A DNA stretch of 64,000 nucleotides from positions 1 to 64,000 of the forward strand of contig JACQII010000008.1 in the NCBI GenBank assembly GCA_016198585.1, in the 5' to 3' direction. Under the pieces are notes generated by a model. It was given only the letters and a program-made list of their open reading frames with translations. It did not search any database and was not told where the DNA came from. Shown in pieces: positions 29,989 through 40,629 of the stretch; position 1 is the first letter of the stretch; every line of letters begins with the position of its first letter. This stretch comes from Candidatus Aenigmatarchaeota archaeon. Its GTDB lineage: Archaea; Aenigmatarchaeota; Aenigmatarchaeia; QMZP01. Position numbers and translations under genes: made by a program.

Positions 29989-30621
29989 CTAACGCAGCCA
30001 GGTCGCGACCCGCACGACCAGGTAGCCGAAGGCGAAGCCGCCGATGTGGGCGAAGAACGCGATGCCCGATCCGACCCCGCCCACGAGGGAAACCGTCCCG
30101 AATACCAGCTGCAGCAGGAACCAGAACCCGATCAGGACGTAGGCAGGGAGCCGGACCTGGCGGAAGAAGAACCCGGTCCCGACCAGGGTCCGGACTTTGA
30201 CGTGCGGGAACAGGACCAGGTACGCGCCCAGGACGCCTGATATTGCACCGGACGCGCCGATCGTGGGGACCAGGGAAGTCGGGTCAGTCACGTAGTGGGT
30301 TAGGGCGGCCGCGAGGCCGGCGACCAGGTAGAACGCCAGGTAGGGCAGCCGGCCGAGCCTGTCCTCGACATTGTCGCCGTAGATGTGGAGGAAGAGCATG
30401 TTGCCGAAGATATGGTCGATCCCGCCGTGCAGGAACATCGACGTCAGCAGCGTTAGCAGGACGAAGTCGGCTGGCGTGAACCCCCACGTACCGATCGTCG
30501 CCTCGAAATCGGTGAGGCTCCACAGGAAGACCGCGACGTTCAGGATGATCAGCGCGGTCGTCACCAGCGGAAACCGGTGAGCTGGGTTCTCGTCTTTGTA
30601 CGGCAGGAACTGACCCTTCAT
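29989..30621 (-). CDS. Rhomboid-family intramembrane serine protease
   Basis: 210 residues with about six membrane helices. The catalytic Ser lies in TIGASGAISGVLGAYL and the catalytic His in FFAHIGGFAFG; the oxyanion-side His is in HIFGNMLFLHIYG. The N-terminus has no extra domain. Rhomboids cleave membrane-anchored proteins; likely targets could include the surface proteins elsewhere in the window, but this is speculation. Two tandem TATA-like elements lie upstream. Confidence 0.93.
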   Translation of the reverse strand: MKGQFLPYKDENPAHRFPLVTTALIILNVAVFLWSLTDFEATIGTWGFTPADFVLLTLLTSMFLHGGIDHIFGNMLFLHIYGDNVEDRLGRLPYLAFYLVAGLAAALTHYVTDPTSLVPTIGASGAISGVLGAYLVLFPHVKVRTLVGTGFFFRQVRLPAYVLIGFWFLLQLVFGTVSLVGGVGSGIAFFAHIGGFAFGYLVVRVATWLR

Positions 30622-30640
30622 CCTGCTGCTTCGCCCCGAA

Positions 30641-30678
30641 GGTTTTTATGCGTTCCCTGGCGGGTTTTTATGCGTTCT
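30641..30678. repeat. Tandem duplication carrying two TATA-like elements
   Basis: The 15-mer GGTTTTTATGCGTTC occurs twice, 22 bp apart (30641-30655 and 30663-30677 approximately), between the rhomboid start and the stop of the 200-residue gene. On the minus strand each copy reads GCATAAAAACC, a TATA-like element. The nearer copy is spaced correctly for the rhomboid gene; the duplication may add a second start site. Confidence 0.6.
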
Positions 30679-30686
30679 CCTGGACC

Positions 30687-31289
30687 TCACCCGCTGCGGC
30701 GGATACCCTGGACGATGTCCTCGTAGGACCGCTCCAGGTGGAGCGGCGTGATGCTGGCGATGGCGTGGCGCTCCCGGAACAGGATGCCGATCTCCCTGGT
30801 CTCCTGCCGGACCTCACGGAGCGCGTCCTCGACCTGCCTCCAGAAGCCCACGGGCAGGGACTTGCGCTGGCGGCCCTTCTTGGTCTCAGCAAGGATGCCG
30901 TTGAAGAGTATCTCGACGGTCAGGTTCAGGCGGTGGACCCGCTGCGCCAGGGAGGCGTCGTGCCGGATCAGCCGCACCAGGAACTCGTGCGGGATCGGCT
31001 TCCACGTGCAGTGATGGACCTTGACCTCGTCCCCGAGGACGTCGACCTCCTCCCGGGCGTCCTGGAACTTGTCGAGCAACCCTTCAGCCAGCTGGAGGGA
31101 GAACAGCAGGTCGGAGACATTGTAGAGGAGCTTTTTCGCAGCGGAGAGGCCGCCGTTGAGGAACTGGCACACCCGCTCGTCGGTCCGCTGGCACGTTTCA
31201 GGTGTCTCGTAGGAGTAGCCGGGGATGAGTTTCTCCATCTCCGCCGCCTGGGTGAACGCTTCTCCGCGGGCTTTCTTCCAGTCCACCAT
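30687..31289 (-). CDS. Hypothetical helical protein, 200 aa
   Basis: I do not recognise a family. The protein is mainly alpha-helical and charged, with segments such as LLYNVSDLLFSLQLAEGLLDKFQDAREEVDVL and SLAQRVHRLNLTVEILFNG. No signal peptide, membrane helix or catalytic motif is visible. It could be an archaeal regulator or scaffold. It starts about 60 nt downstream of the hppA stop on the same strand, so co-transcription with hppA is possible. Confidence 0.6.
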   Translation of the reverse strand: MVDWKKARGEAFTQAAEMEKLIPGYSYETPETCQRTDERVCQFLNGGLSAAKKLLYNVSDLLFSLQLAEGLLDKFQDAREEVDVLGDEVKVHHCTWKPIPHEFLVRLIRHDASLAQRVHRLNLTVEILFNGILAETKKGRQRKSLPVGFWRQVEDALREVRQETREIGILFRERHAIASITPLHLERSYEDIVQGIRRSG

Positions 31290-31348
31290 ACATCTCCTTG
31301 GTCGTCAGGCGATAAAAGGCTGACACCCCGAAGCCACGAAAGCCTCGG

Positions 31349-33358
<2,010 letters not shown>

Positions 33359-33433
33359 AGCATCTCCCTTTCTAATGGGAGGATAGGTATAAAAAGCTGC
33401 CGCAGCCGCATGGTTCCGGTCCTGGCCGGAAGG

Positions 33434-33796
33434 TCAGAGCATGGCCAGGGTCTTCCGCTGGCGCATGGTGATCACTTGCAGGCGGCGCGCGTGGATGCGG
33501 CGGATGAGTTCCCGATCTTGCGTGCAGACCGTGAATCGGTCGGCCAGCTTCAGGAGGGCAGCATCGGCCGATCTCCCCTCGACCGGGATGACCCGCACGC
33601 CCTGCTGCCGCAGCTGGAGGAGCGCGAGCCGGGCATGCTTCCCGGCGACTCCCTTCTCGGCAAGCTTCTCCAGCTCCTGGACCACCAGGCTCACTGTATA
33701 GAAGCGCGGCGCGCCGAACCCGAGCAACTGGTCGTACACGTCGACGCGGAACTGCGCCGGGATCAGCAGGAAGTTGGTGTCAAGGAGGAAGGGCAT
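33434..33796 (-). CDS. PIN-domain protein of the FCF1/UTP23-like archaeal type
   Basis: 120 residues. Acidic PIN residues appear in FLLDTNFLLIP, VVQELEKLAEKG, and CTQDRELIRRI, which suits a metal-dependent RNase. The length and the VCTQDRELIRRIHARRLQVITMRQRK ending resemble the archaeal Fcf1-like group involved in rRNA processing; a VapC toxin is less likely because no antitoxin gene is adjacent. A TATA box GATATATATAC lies 30 nt upstream. Confidence 0.8.
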   Translation of the reverse strand: MPFLLDTNFLLIPAQFRVDVYDQLLGFGAPRFYTVSLVVQELEKLAEKGVAGKHARLALLQLRQQGVRVIPVEGRSADAALLKLADRFTVCTQDRELIRRIHARRLQVITMRQRKTLAML

Positions 33797-33844
33797 GGTG
33801 GATCTTTCTTTGATATTGTATATATATCGGTGTCTTTGGTGGGC

Positions 33845-34834
33845 TCACGCCGTGTTGACGTTGATGGTGACCTTGGCAATGTCGCGGGCCTTGCTCGACG
33901 TCCGCCGCAGGTAGCCGGTGATGAGGGGGACCCAGTGCTTCTGGTACCTGACCAGGAAGTTGTAGAGCTGGCGGTCGTTCTTCTTGTGGAGCTCGAAGAC
34001 CTCGTTCGCCAGGGGGACGGATTTCGTGTTGTACGAACGGAGCGCTGCCGTGTAGGCCTGGCCGACCGCGGCGAAGAGCGGGACCAACTCTTCCCGGCCG
34101 CGCGGCCCGAGCTTCTCGAGGGAGTCGGTCGCCGTCAGGAAGAACGCGATGTTCAGCACGTAGTCCGAGGTCTTCTCCATGTACTCGATCAAGTGCCAGA
34201 CGAAGGAGAGCGCGAGGGGGTCGACCTGGATACCCTGGACCTGCCCGGCGAAGACGGGATCGGTGAGGGCCTGGACGATGACTCGGATCGCGAACAGAGA
34301 TTGCCGGTCAACCTCCCGCTTCTTCTCCGCGAGCTCGCGGTACATGAGGTCGCGGTCCCCCTTCTTCCGGACGACTGCGGCGGTGTCCTGGAGGATGTTC
34401 ATGGTGATGTTCTCGATCCGGGAAAGGATCCGCGGGAGGGAGATGGTCGAGATGTCGGTGAACACGTTCGCCGTGATCCGATCCTTGGTGACTTCCATGA
34501 TCTCGACGGCGATCAGCTCGTGCAGCCTGCGGCGGAGCTCGGCAATCTTACCTTCGTGGCTACCGATGAGGTTGATGATGGAGTAGCCCTTGATATAGGC
34601 GGCGATGAACTCGCGCTCGACCTCCTTCAGCGGCCGGTTGTCCACCGGGATGTTGATGGTCTTTGCGGCTGGTTTCTCCTCGCGCGTCCCGGGAGAGATC
34701 TCGAGCTTGCCCAGGGGCAGCTCGCGCACGAGGACGCTGTCCCCCTTGCGGAGCTTGTTCGCGACCACCCACCGCTTTGGGAGGGTGATGCTGAAGGTGG
34801 ACTCCCCGAGGGCGATGATCTTCCGCGCGTCCAT
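33845..34834 (-). CDS. PhoU-domain phosphate-uptake regulator with AbrB-like N-terminus
   Basis: 329 residues. The first 50 residues form a SpoVT/AbrB-like DNA-binding domain (IIALGESTFSITLPKRWVVANKLRKGDSVLV), followed by two helical PhoU repeats (about 75-200 and 210-310). This fusion is the common archaeal PhoU form and probably regulates phosphate transporters. No pst genes are nearby; the adjacent pyrophosphatase links loosely to phosphate metabolism. A TATA box CTTATAAATCC is 30 nt upstream. Confidence 0.85.
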   Translation of the reverse strand: MDARKIIALGESTFSITLPKRWVVANKLRKGDSVLVRELPLGKLEISPGTREEKPAAKTINIPVDNRPLKEVEREFIAAYIKGYSIINLIGSHEGKIAELRRRLHELIAVEIMEVTKDRITANVFTDISTISLPRILSRIENITMNILQDTAAVVRKKGDRDLMYRELAEKKREVDRQSLFAIRVIVQALTDPVFAGQVQGIQVDPLALSFVWHLIEYMEKTSDYVLNIAFFLTATDSLEKLGPRGREELVPLFAAVGQAYTAALRSYNTKSVPLANEVFELHKKNDRQLYNFLVRYQKHWVPLITGYLRRTSSKARDIAKVTINVNTA

Positions 34835-34965
34835 GGGACGTTCTTGGTGCAGGGATTTATAAGCATTATACTTTTTTCTTCAGTATATACTTCTATGGCT
34901 GTATATATAATTAAAGACTCTTCTTTATACCTCCGGACACCACCTGTTCTGCAGGGAGGTGCGAG

Positions 34966-35421
34966 ATGGAAGGAACATGCATTTCATGCCAGGAAGTCAT
35001 CACCAACTTTACATCTATCAACACGATAGGCGAACATATCGCGATGTGGCTCCCGGCCGAACTGGCGGAGGAATTCCGGGGATTCCATTCGGTCCTGACG
35101 AAGATTTTCTACCGGCACTACCATACGGAAGACGTTGCCATCGAACGCGAGCAGCCGATTTGCCTGCACTGCTACATCGGCGAGGTCTACCACTGGCTGC
35201 AGCGGCACGATCCACCGACGGCTGGCCGGTTTCTGGAGATCTTCTCCTTCGGCTACACGAGGGACAGTTTCGACCACGAGACGCCTTCGCCGCCGGAACC
35301 GGACGCCTTCGCCCGGCCGAAAACCCAGTTCGGGATCTGCGACGAATGCGGGGAGTACGCCGAGAAACTGGTCTTCGTGGCGGGCGAGTGGCTCTGCGGA
35401 GTCTGCGAACGATACGGATAA
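34966..35421 (+). CDS. Zinc-ribbon protein, 151 aa
   Basis: Cysteine pairs: CISC near the N-terminus, CLHC in the middle, and a C-terminal ribbon CDECGEYAEKL...CGVC. The middle is helical with Pro-rich linker SPPEPDAFARPK. Not a family I recognise. GGGAGGTGC directly upstream is a Shine-Dalgarno site, and a TATA-like CTTTATACC lies about 45 nt before the ATG. The C-terminal ribbon is closely repeated in the small gene downstream, so the two arose by duplication. Confidence 0.7.
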   Translation: MEGTCISCQEVITNFTSINTIGEHIAMWLPAELAEEFRGFHSVLTKIFYRHYHTEDVAIEREQPICLHCYIGEVYHWLQRHDPPTAGRFLEIFSFGYTRDSFDHETPSPPEPDAFARPKTQFGICDECGEYAEKLVFVAGEWLCGVCERYG

Positions 35422-35434
35422 GGAGGTGAGCGCA

Positions 35435-35575
35435 ATGGCGATGAAAGCTGCGACAGCCTGGAGGCTCCCGTTCGGCATCTGCGACGAATGCGGGGAGTAC
35501 GCCAAGGATGTCTCCTATGAAGACGGGGAATGGGTCTGCCGGGACTGCAGGGAGTACTTGCACGGCGAGTTCTAG
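35435..35575 (+). CDS. Mini zinc-ribbon protein, 46 aa, paralog of the upstream C-terminal domain
   Basis: 46 residues, essentially a stand-alone copy of the upstream protein's C-terminal ribbon: FGICDECGEYAK, then EDGEWVCRDCREYL. A perfect Shine-Dalgarno AGGAGGTGAG lies 5 nt before the ATG, confirming translation from an internal site on a two-gene mRNA. Function unknown. Confidence 0.75.
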   Translation: MAMKAATAWRLPFGICDECGEYAKDVSYEDGEWVCRDCREYLHGEF

Positions 35576-35599
35576 CTCATGCGGTCCGGGAAGAGGACG

Positions 35600-35851
35600 C
35601 TAGATGTTGAAGAGGTAGATGACGCCGACCAGCCAGAAGAGCACGTAGATGGCCGCACCATTGGCGAGCCACCACTTCACGCCCTTCTTGCCCAGGGCCC
35701 GTTCCAGGAGAAAGTCGGCGGCGAACAGCACGATCAGGCCTAGCCCGAGGCCGGCGAGGCCGGTGACCACCATCGTCGACGCGTAGGCGACACCCGCGGC
35801 GAGTAGCGAATGCACTACGACAGAGACCCGGATTTGGTTACCATCCTGCAT
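35600..35851 (-). CDS. Small three-helix membrane protein, 83 aa
   Basis: Three hydrophobic segments (about residues 9-29, 31-48, 62-82) with a short polar start MQDGNQIR. No motif. It starts 5 nt after the stop of the 29-residue basic peptide gene upstream on the minus strand, so the two probably share an mRNA. Confidence 0.65.
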   Translation of the reverse strand: MQDGNQIRVSVVVHSLLAAGVAYASTMVVTGLAGLGLGLIVLFAADFLLERALGKKGVKWWLANGAAIYVLFWLVGVIYLFNI

Positions 35852-35856
35852 ACAGA

Positions 35857-35946
35857 TTATTTCCTCTGGTGTCGCGTCTTTCGCCGGCGCTTCTTCAGCT
35901 TGTGCTTCTTCATTTTCGAGCGCTTTCTCTTTCTGCCGCTGGGCAT
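35857..35946 (-). CDS. Very basic 29-residue peptide resembling the AURKAIP1/COX24 (mS38) motif
   Basis: 29 residues, of which about two thirds are Lys, Arg or His. The core KRKRSKMKKHKLKKRRRKTR closely resembles the C-terminal motif of mitochondrial AURKAIP1/COX24 (ribosomal protein mS38), also found as tiny proteins in some bacteria. Such peptides bury into rRNA. The start at 35946 has a GAGGTGA Shine-Dalgarno; an ATG at 35967 would add seven residues. TATA GCATATAAGCC is about 45 nt upstream. It is the first gene of a unit with the membrane protein. Confidence 0.65.
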   Translation of the reverse strand: MPSGRKRKRSKMKKHKLKKRRRKTRHQRK

Positions 35947-36072
35947 CGTTGACGTCACCTCTTGCATTGTTCTTTGGGCGCGCGGGCTTATATGCGTTGC
36001 TCTTGCCGTGCGCACGGTGATGCCCCGCCTATGGAGCGCTGCCCGCGGCCTCTCGGATGGAGAGAGGGACCA

Positions 36073-37191
36073 CTACCCGTTGCAGGCAGGGATGTCGAGC
36101 GTAAGGTTCAGCGGCGCGGTCTCGGCCGTGAAGCCGAACTCATCGGTAGTATTGAATTTGAAATAGTTCAAGCCGTTGTCCTCCAACGAGAATTCATGAA
36201 CGAAGTAAACAGTAGTGGAAATCCCCACGATAAGGTACTGGCCAATGGGCAGCCAAGTGATGGAGTCCGCGCTCTGCCACAGGGTGAGCGTGTTCGTGTT
36301 GAAGTCCGCGTCCGTAAAGAGCACCGAAAACTGGTAGCTCTCGGAGCAGGCAGAGGCGGAAAGGAAGTCAACCTGCGGGTTTGCGAGAACCGGCTCGTTT
36401 CCTAAGTTAAATATATCGATCTCGGTTGTGGAATTGGGCGGATAACCTTCCTTCGCAGCGTCCATCTGGACGGTGTAATTCCCTTTGGGTCGGTTGGTGG
36501 TGTCGCGCGTGCAGTTGTACCAGCCGCCGTCCTCAACGTAGCCATCATTCACGGTTTTGGTGCAAGAGAATGCAAGCGAAGGCGAGTTTTCCGGTATCAA
36601 GAGGTAACTGACTGCAGCATCCTCCACCGGCTGGCCGCAGCCATTCGTGAGGAAGCCGCTGATCGTCACGATGTCGCCCTGGAGGAAGCCCTCGCCGTGC
36701 GGCTCAACGATAGCGGGAATGAGCGACTCGTTGCACTGCTTCAAGAAAGGGCGTTGAGTAACGTTCAGTGCTAGACCGACAGAAAGCTGGTTTGGCGTGG
36801 CGGTGGTGGACATGAACAGTAGTTTCCCTGCATATACGCCGATCGGGGCAGTGGCGGGGATGGTATAGTGCACGTACACTTTCTGGACGCCTGACGGCGG
36901 CAAGACAAAAGCGACGGGATTCACTGAAATGAGTTCAGCCGCGGTTCCCAATTCAAAGACAGAGACGTTCAGCGGCACCGTCGACGAGGAGCCTACAAAG
37001 ATTGTGCCGATTCTGCCTGACGAGTTGGGAGTCACGGTAAACATGCCAAAGGAGGCTGGGTGGAGGCCCCAACTGGCCCTCGATGACGGGGATGGATTCG
37101 ACTCGGCAAGGGCGACCGCAACCGACATCATGGAGATTGCCACGACGACTCCAGAAATCATCACAGGACGCGTAAGGCTGGGAGTGCTCAT
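36073..37191 (-). CDS. Secreted or surface protein, 372 aa
   Basis: A hydrophobic N-terminal segment after MSTPSLTRPV acts as signal peptide. The rest is beta-rich with immunoglobulin-like segments (VYVHYTIPATAPIGVYAGKLLF; GDIVTISGFLTNGCGQPVEDAAVSY) and many N-glycosylation sequons (NVS, NVT, NESL, NCT, NTT). Cysteines occur in pairs, suggesting disulfides. No C-terminal anchor is seen. AT-richer than housekeeping genes. It lies downstream of a larger surface-protein gene on the same strand. Confidence 0.75.
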   Translation of the reverse strand: MSTPSLTRPVMISGVVVAISMMSVAVALAESNPSPSSRASWGLHPASFGMFTVTPNSSGRIGTIFVGSSSTVPLNVSVFELGTAAELISVNPVAFVLPPSGVQKVYVHYTIPATAPIGVYAGKLLFMSTTATPNQLSVGLALNVTQRPFLKQCNESLIPAIVEPHGEGFLQGDIVTISGFLTNGCGQPVEDAAVSYLLIPENSPSLAFSCTKTVNDGYVEDGGWYNCTRDTTNRPKGNYTVQMDAAKEGYPPNSTTEIDIFNLGNEPVLANPQVDFLSASACSESYQFSVLFTDADFNTNTLTLWQSADSITWLPIGQYLIVGISTTVYFVHEFSLEDNGLNYFKFNTTDEFGFTAETAPLNLTLDIPACNG

Positions 37192-37227
37192 TTCTCTCCT
37201 CTTGAAATGATAAGCACAAAAATCTTT

Positions 37228-40089
37228 TTATGTGTAATCTACCTGCAGGGCGGAGTATTCCAGCATTCCGGCGGTGTCCGAGTGGAAGAGGAACGGGACC
37301 GAGCAGACATTGCCACTGAGCTGGCAATCGGTGCAGACACATGCCGGGAGGATCGAGGCGAGCTTGGCGGAGAAGTCGGGAGTTGTGGTAACATTGATGT
37401 ATGAAACATTAATTGCCGAGAGTCCGAGTTTTCCTCCTGTAGCCGTCGAGATGTTCAACGGGACGGTACATGCGGATGTCGTGCATACTGTACTCATGTA
37501 GTTCTTGAGGGCAGTGATGTTCAGATCAACCACTTGGGAAGAGGGTGAGATCAGTTGGCCGGGAATGGAGATGTCAATTATCGCATCGTTGCCAGTATCT
37601 ATAGTCAAGTCTGTTATATTTACCGAATCACTGAGCGTAAAGCCAGTCATGTTTTTGCTTTCTCTTGAGCCGATGACGACTGCCCACTCGTTATTTCCTG
37701 TAAGGTTGAATACCACCTCAGGATCATCATCTTTACCTGTGTCAAGAGGATCGCCAATAACGAAATCGTCGTTTTGTATCCATTGCTGTTCGTTCCAGTA
37801 AAAGGCCTTCACAGGAACGGCTATATCGGTGAAATATCCAATGTAAGCTTCCCACACACCCTCCTCATGAGGGTTGAATTCGATATCAATGCTATACTCG
37901 GTGTTCGTAAAGGGCAACCCTGCGACATAGAGGTCTTTCTCCTTCCATTCCGCTCCTGACCAGTAACCACCCCTCCACAGCCCGGCGGGAACGCAATCGA
38001 GAACAATGCTCCAATTCCCATCTCCCGAGAGGTTGAACTCTACATCAGCGTTACGCGGACCTACTGATTCACCAAAATTGCAGAGAGTTTTGAGACCGAC
38101 GACATACGAATTATCAGGCTCCCACAGAGTCCCGTTCCAGAAGAAAGAACTGTAGTTGCCTCTGTCCGACACTATGAGCACCCACCTATCGTCTCCCGTA
38201 AGGTTGAATACCAATTCGAGAGGGATATAGAATGGAACTGTGTTGGGGGGTATTGGCGGTGTGACGTTCATTTTGAAAGGTGGCAGACCGTTCACGTAGG
38301 CGTCATTCTTTGTCCATCCAGTGCCATTCCAGTAATAACCGCCGATTGAGGAATTCCCAAGATTGTCATGACCTGATTGGAGAAGTGTCCAATTACCATC
38401 GCCGGTGACGTCTTTTTCGATAGTCAAGAGGGAGTTGATAAGAGACTGATTAAGGCCTGTTGCGAGAGATGGCTGGGATGACCACTCTTTGAGACTAAAG
38501 CCGCTCACATTCATCACCGCTTTGAAAATGTCTGCATTCTTAGGGAGCCTCAGATTCTCCCGTTTACTGTTTTTGTTGGCAAAGGTAAGGTTTTTCTTGG
38601 TTGTACCATCGCTTAACGTGCTGAGGATGCCCGTTGTCTGCTTGTATGACCCGGTGACGATCCACTCGAACGTGCCGTCCGGCGTCCCGATCTCCAGCCA
38701 GGGGTTGGTGGGGAACTGGCCGCCGCTCACGAAGCCGGTGAGGTTCATCGTCCCTGACAGGACGACGGCGTCCTTCGGGATGTCCAGCCAGCGGGTGATG
38801 TTCTCGTTGCCGGTGAAGGTGAGGTTCTCCTTCTCCAGGCCGTTCGTGAATGTGGTGATCGTCGCCGTGTAGGCGACCGTCAGTTTCGGCCGCCTGGAGG
38901 CGTTGTTGTCGTCCTTGGCGCTGATCCTGGTGGGCTGGACATTGGCAGCAGCAGGCTGGCTCTCGCCCGAGGAGAAGAACCCGACGGCGAAGACCTGCCC
39001 GTCGTCGACGGCGCTCTCGACGTCAGTTCCAGCGGCGAGGGTCCAGTTCACGAAGCCGGCGGCGGTGAGGTTGGTCGTGTTGTAAGTGGAACCGTTGCCG
39101 AGGTCGGCGAAGTAGAGCTTGTTGCCGCTGTTGGTGTCCGGGTAGGCGGAGCTGTTGCCCTCCGCCTGCACGATGGAGAGGTTAGTGTTGGCCCCGGAGC
39201 CGAGGGACTCGACGTAGGTGGTGAGGACGACCACTGCAACGGTGGCGTTGGCGGGGATGGGGACCGAGAACTCCATGGTCGCGCGGTGGTTCTGGTCCTT
39301 GGTCACGGACCAGCAGCAGCTGGTGTTGGCTTCCTTGCCGACCTTGAGCGGGCGGGTGGGGTTGAGGCTGCGGTTGTAGGAGGCGGGGAACGCGAGGTTG
39401 TCCTTGGTCACGTGGCCGTTGACGTCGGCGTCAAGTGCTATGGAAGGGTCGATGGTGACCGGGTACGCCCGGTCTTTGGCCGCGAGCCAGTCCAGGGGAA
39501 CGGTGATGGCGGAGACGCTGCCCTGGGTCGCTGTCGGGAGGACGAGGCAGGCGCCGAGCGCGTCGCAGGCCCAGGGATCCAGGAGCTGGAAGCTCGGGCC
39601 GGATTGGGAGAGGGAGTAGCTGATGACGACGTCCTCTGCCGGAGCGGAGGCGAGGATGATCTCTTCCTTGAAGAGGGCGGGGAGGTAGGTGAGCGTCAGG
39701 GTCGCGCCGGGGAGGTCGTAGGAGAGGCTGTTGGCGGCGACAGCCGGCGACGCGGGAACGGTCCCCTTCACCGAGAGAAGCGTGAAGGTCAGCGCATCCT
39801 GGCCGCGGGTGAGGGTGACGGTGTTGCCGGAGACCGCGGCCTGGTAGAGGTTCTTGTCGACGCAGAAGCCCTGAAGGCAGGGCTTGAAGGACTCGTCGAT
39901 GACCTTCCACGTGCCTGCCTCTTGGTAGTAGCGCGGCATGGGGTAGGCGGTGAGCGTGCACCGTCCTTGGGAGCAGGACTGGTCCCAGGTCTCGCCATAG
40001 GTGACCGCTGCGGGCGCGGGCTGGGACGACGAGAAAGGAAGAACCACCGCCGAGACGAACAGGATGAGCAAGATAGCCCATAGTCGCAT
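37228..40089 (-). CDS. Large secreted surface protein, mosaic, 953 aa
   Basis: Signal peptide MRLWAILLILFVSAVVLPFSSS. The N-terminal 480 residues (GC-rich DNA) contain a jelly-roll-like region. Then two copies of a module follow: ENLTFTGNENITRWLDIPKD and KNLTFANKNSKRENLRLPKN, each ending in MNxSGF-like strands. Next come about five beta repeats with the pattern W-N-G-x-x-W-x-x-x-D-x-Y-V-x-G-L, resembling a lectin-like propeller. Many N-glycosylation sequons. The coding DNA changes sharply from GC-rich to AT-rich near 38,630, inside the gene. The ATG is 31 nt from the TATA box CTTATAAGG. Confidence 0.8.
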   Translation of the reverse strand: MRLWAILLILFVSAVVLPFSSSQPAPAAVTYGETWDQSCSQGRCTLTAYPMPRYYQEAGTWKVIDESFKPCLQGFCVDKNLYQAAVSGNTVTLTRGQDALTFTLLSVKGTVPASPAVAANSLSYDLPGATLTLTYLPALFKEEIILASAPAEDVVISYSLSQSGPSFQLLDPWACDALGACLVLPTATQGSVSAITVPLDWLAAKDRAYPVTIDPSIALDADVNGHVTKDNLAFPASYNRSLNPTRPLKVGKEANTSCCWSVTKDQNHRATMEFSVPIPANATVAVVVLTTYVESLGSGANTNLSIVQAEGNSSAYPDTNSGNKLYFADLGNGSTYNTTNLTAAGFVNWTLAAGTDVESAVDDGQVFAVGFFSSGESQPAAANVQPTRISAKDDNNASRRPKLTVAYTATITTFTNGLEKENLTFTGNENITRWLDIPKDAVVLSGTMNLTGFVSGGQFPTNPWLEIGTPDGTFEWIVTGSYKQTTGILSTLSDGTTKKNLTFANKNSKRENLRLPKNADIFKAVMNVSGFSLKEWSSQPSLATGLNQSLINSLLTIEKDVTGDGNWTLLQSGHDNLGNSSIGGYYWNGTGWTKNDAYVNGLPPFKMNVTPPIPPNTVPFYIPLELVFNLTGDDRWVLIVSDRGNYSSFFWNGTLWEPDNSYVVGLKTLCNFGESVGPRNADVEFNLSGDGNWSIVLDCVPAGLWRGGYWSGAEWKEKDLYVAGLPFTNTEYSIDIEFNPHEEGVWEAYIGYFTDIAVPVKAFYWNEQQWIQNDDFVIGDPLDTGKDDDPEVVFNLTGNNEWAVVIGSRESKNMTGFTLSDSVNITDLTIDTGNDAIIDISIPGQLISPSSQVVDLNITALKNYMSTVCTTSACTVPLNISTATGGKLGLSAINVSYINVTTTPDFSAKLASILPACVCTDCQLSGNVCSVPFLFHSDTAGMLEYSALQVDYT

Positions 40090-40179
40090 AAGTCCCGATT
40101 ATCGCTCGGCCTTATAAGCCTGGAGCCTGCTTTATAAACCCGTCGTTCCTTTCCAGAAACAATGCTTCTTCGTGAACGG

Positions 40180-40395
40180 CTACTTCTTGCGCATCTTGAA
40201 GGCGAGCTTCACGTCGACGTCCAGGACCGTCTTGCGGTTCGCGTGGCGCGCGATCTCCGAGGCGTCGGCCGCCAGCTCCTTCGAAATCTCGAGCATGAGG
40301 TCACTGAGCGCCTTAGCTGCCGCGTCCGATACCCGGATATCTTTCGCTGACTCTTTGAGGATTTTCTCGAACGGGGCCTTGGGCAGGCGGGCCAT
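40180..40395 (-). CDS. Archaeal histone
   Basis: 71 residues forming one histone fold: LPKAPFEKILKESAKDIRVSDAAAKALSDLMLEISKELA and HANRKTVLDVDVKLAFKMRK. The RKTV-LD stretch and the Arg/Thr pair that enters the DNA minor groove are conserved. It packages DNA as dimers or polymers. The start at 40395 is the first Met of the conserved region; the open frame upstream is not coding in style and lies beyond the TATA-like GCATTTAAGTCC. Confidence 0.95.
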   Translation of the reverse strand: MARLPKAPFEKILKESAKDIRVSDAAAKALSDLMLEISKELAADASEIARHANRKTVLDVDVKLAFKMRKK

Positions 40396-40534
40396 ACCTT
40401 TCTCCTGACACGGGGACTTAAATGCGTGCGTCCCGGCGCCGGCCAGCGGAGCGGGAGCAACCCTGGGAATCGCAACCAAGAGACGCGGTCTTCTGCGCGC
40501 GGTCCGTCCAGGGAACAGCGGACGCCGGCTGCCT

Positions 40535-40547
40535 ATAACGGTGTTAT
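40535..40547. promoter_or_regulatory. Palindrome ATAAC-GGT-GTTAT between histone and mini-protein genes
   Basis: Exact copy of the recurring palindrome in the 234-bp region between the histone gene (left) and the 46-residue protein gene (right). It lies 35 nt upstream of the right-hand TATA box GTTTATATAG and about 115 nt from the histone TATA box, so it more likely serves the right-hand gene. Confidence 0.55.
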
Positions 40548-40629
40548 GCACCGCGCCCGCGCAAAAAAGCATGCGCCGAACGTTTATATAGAAGGAAACG
40601 TATAGTTGATTGGCGACGGAGGTCGTCAC

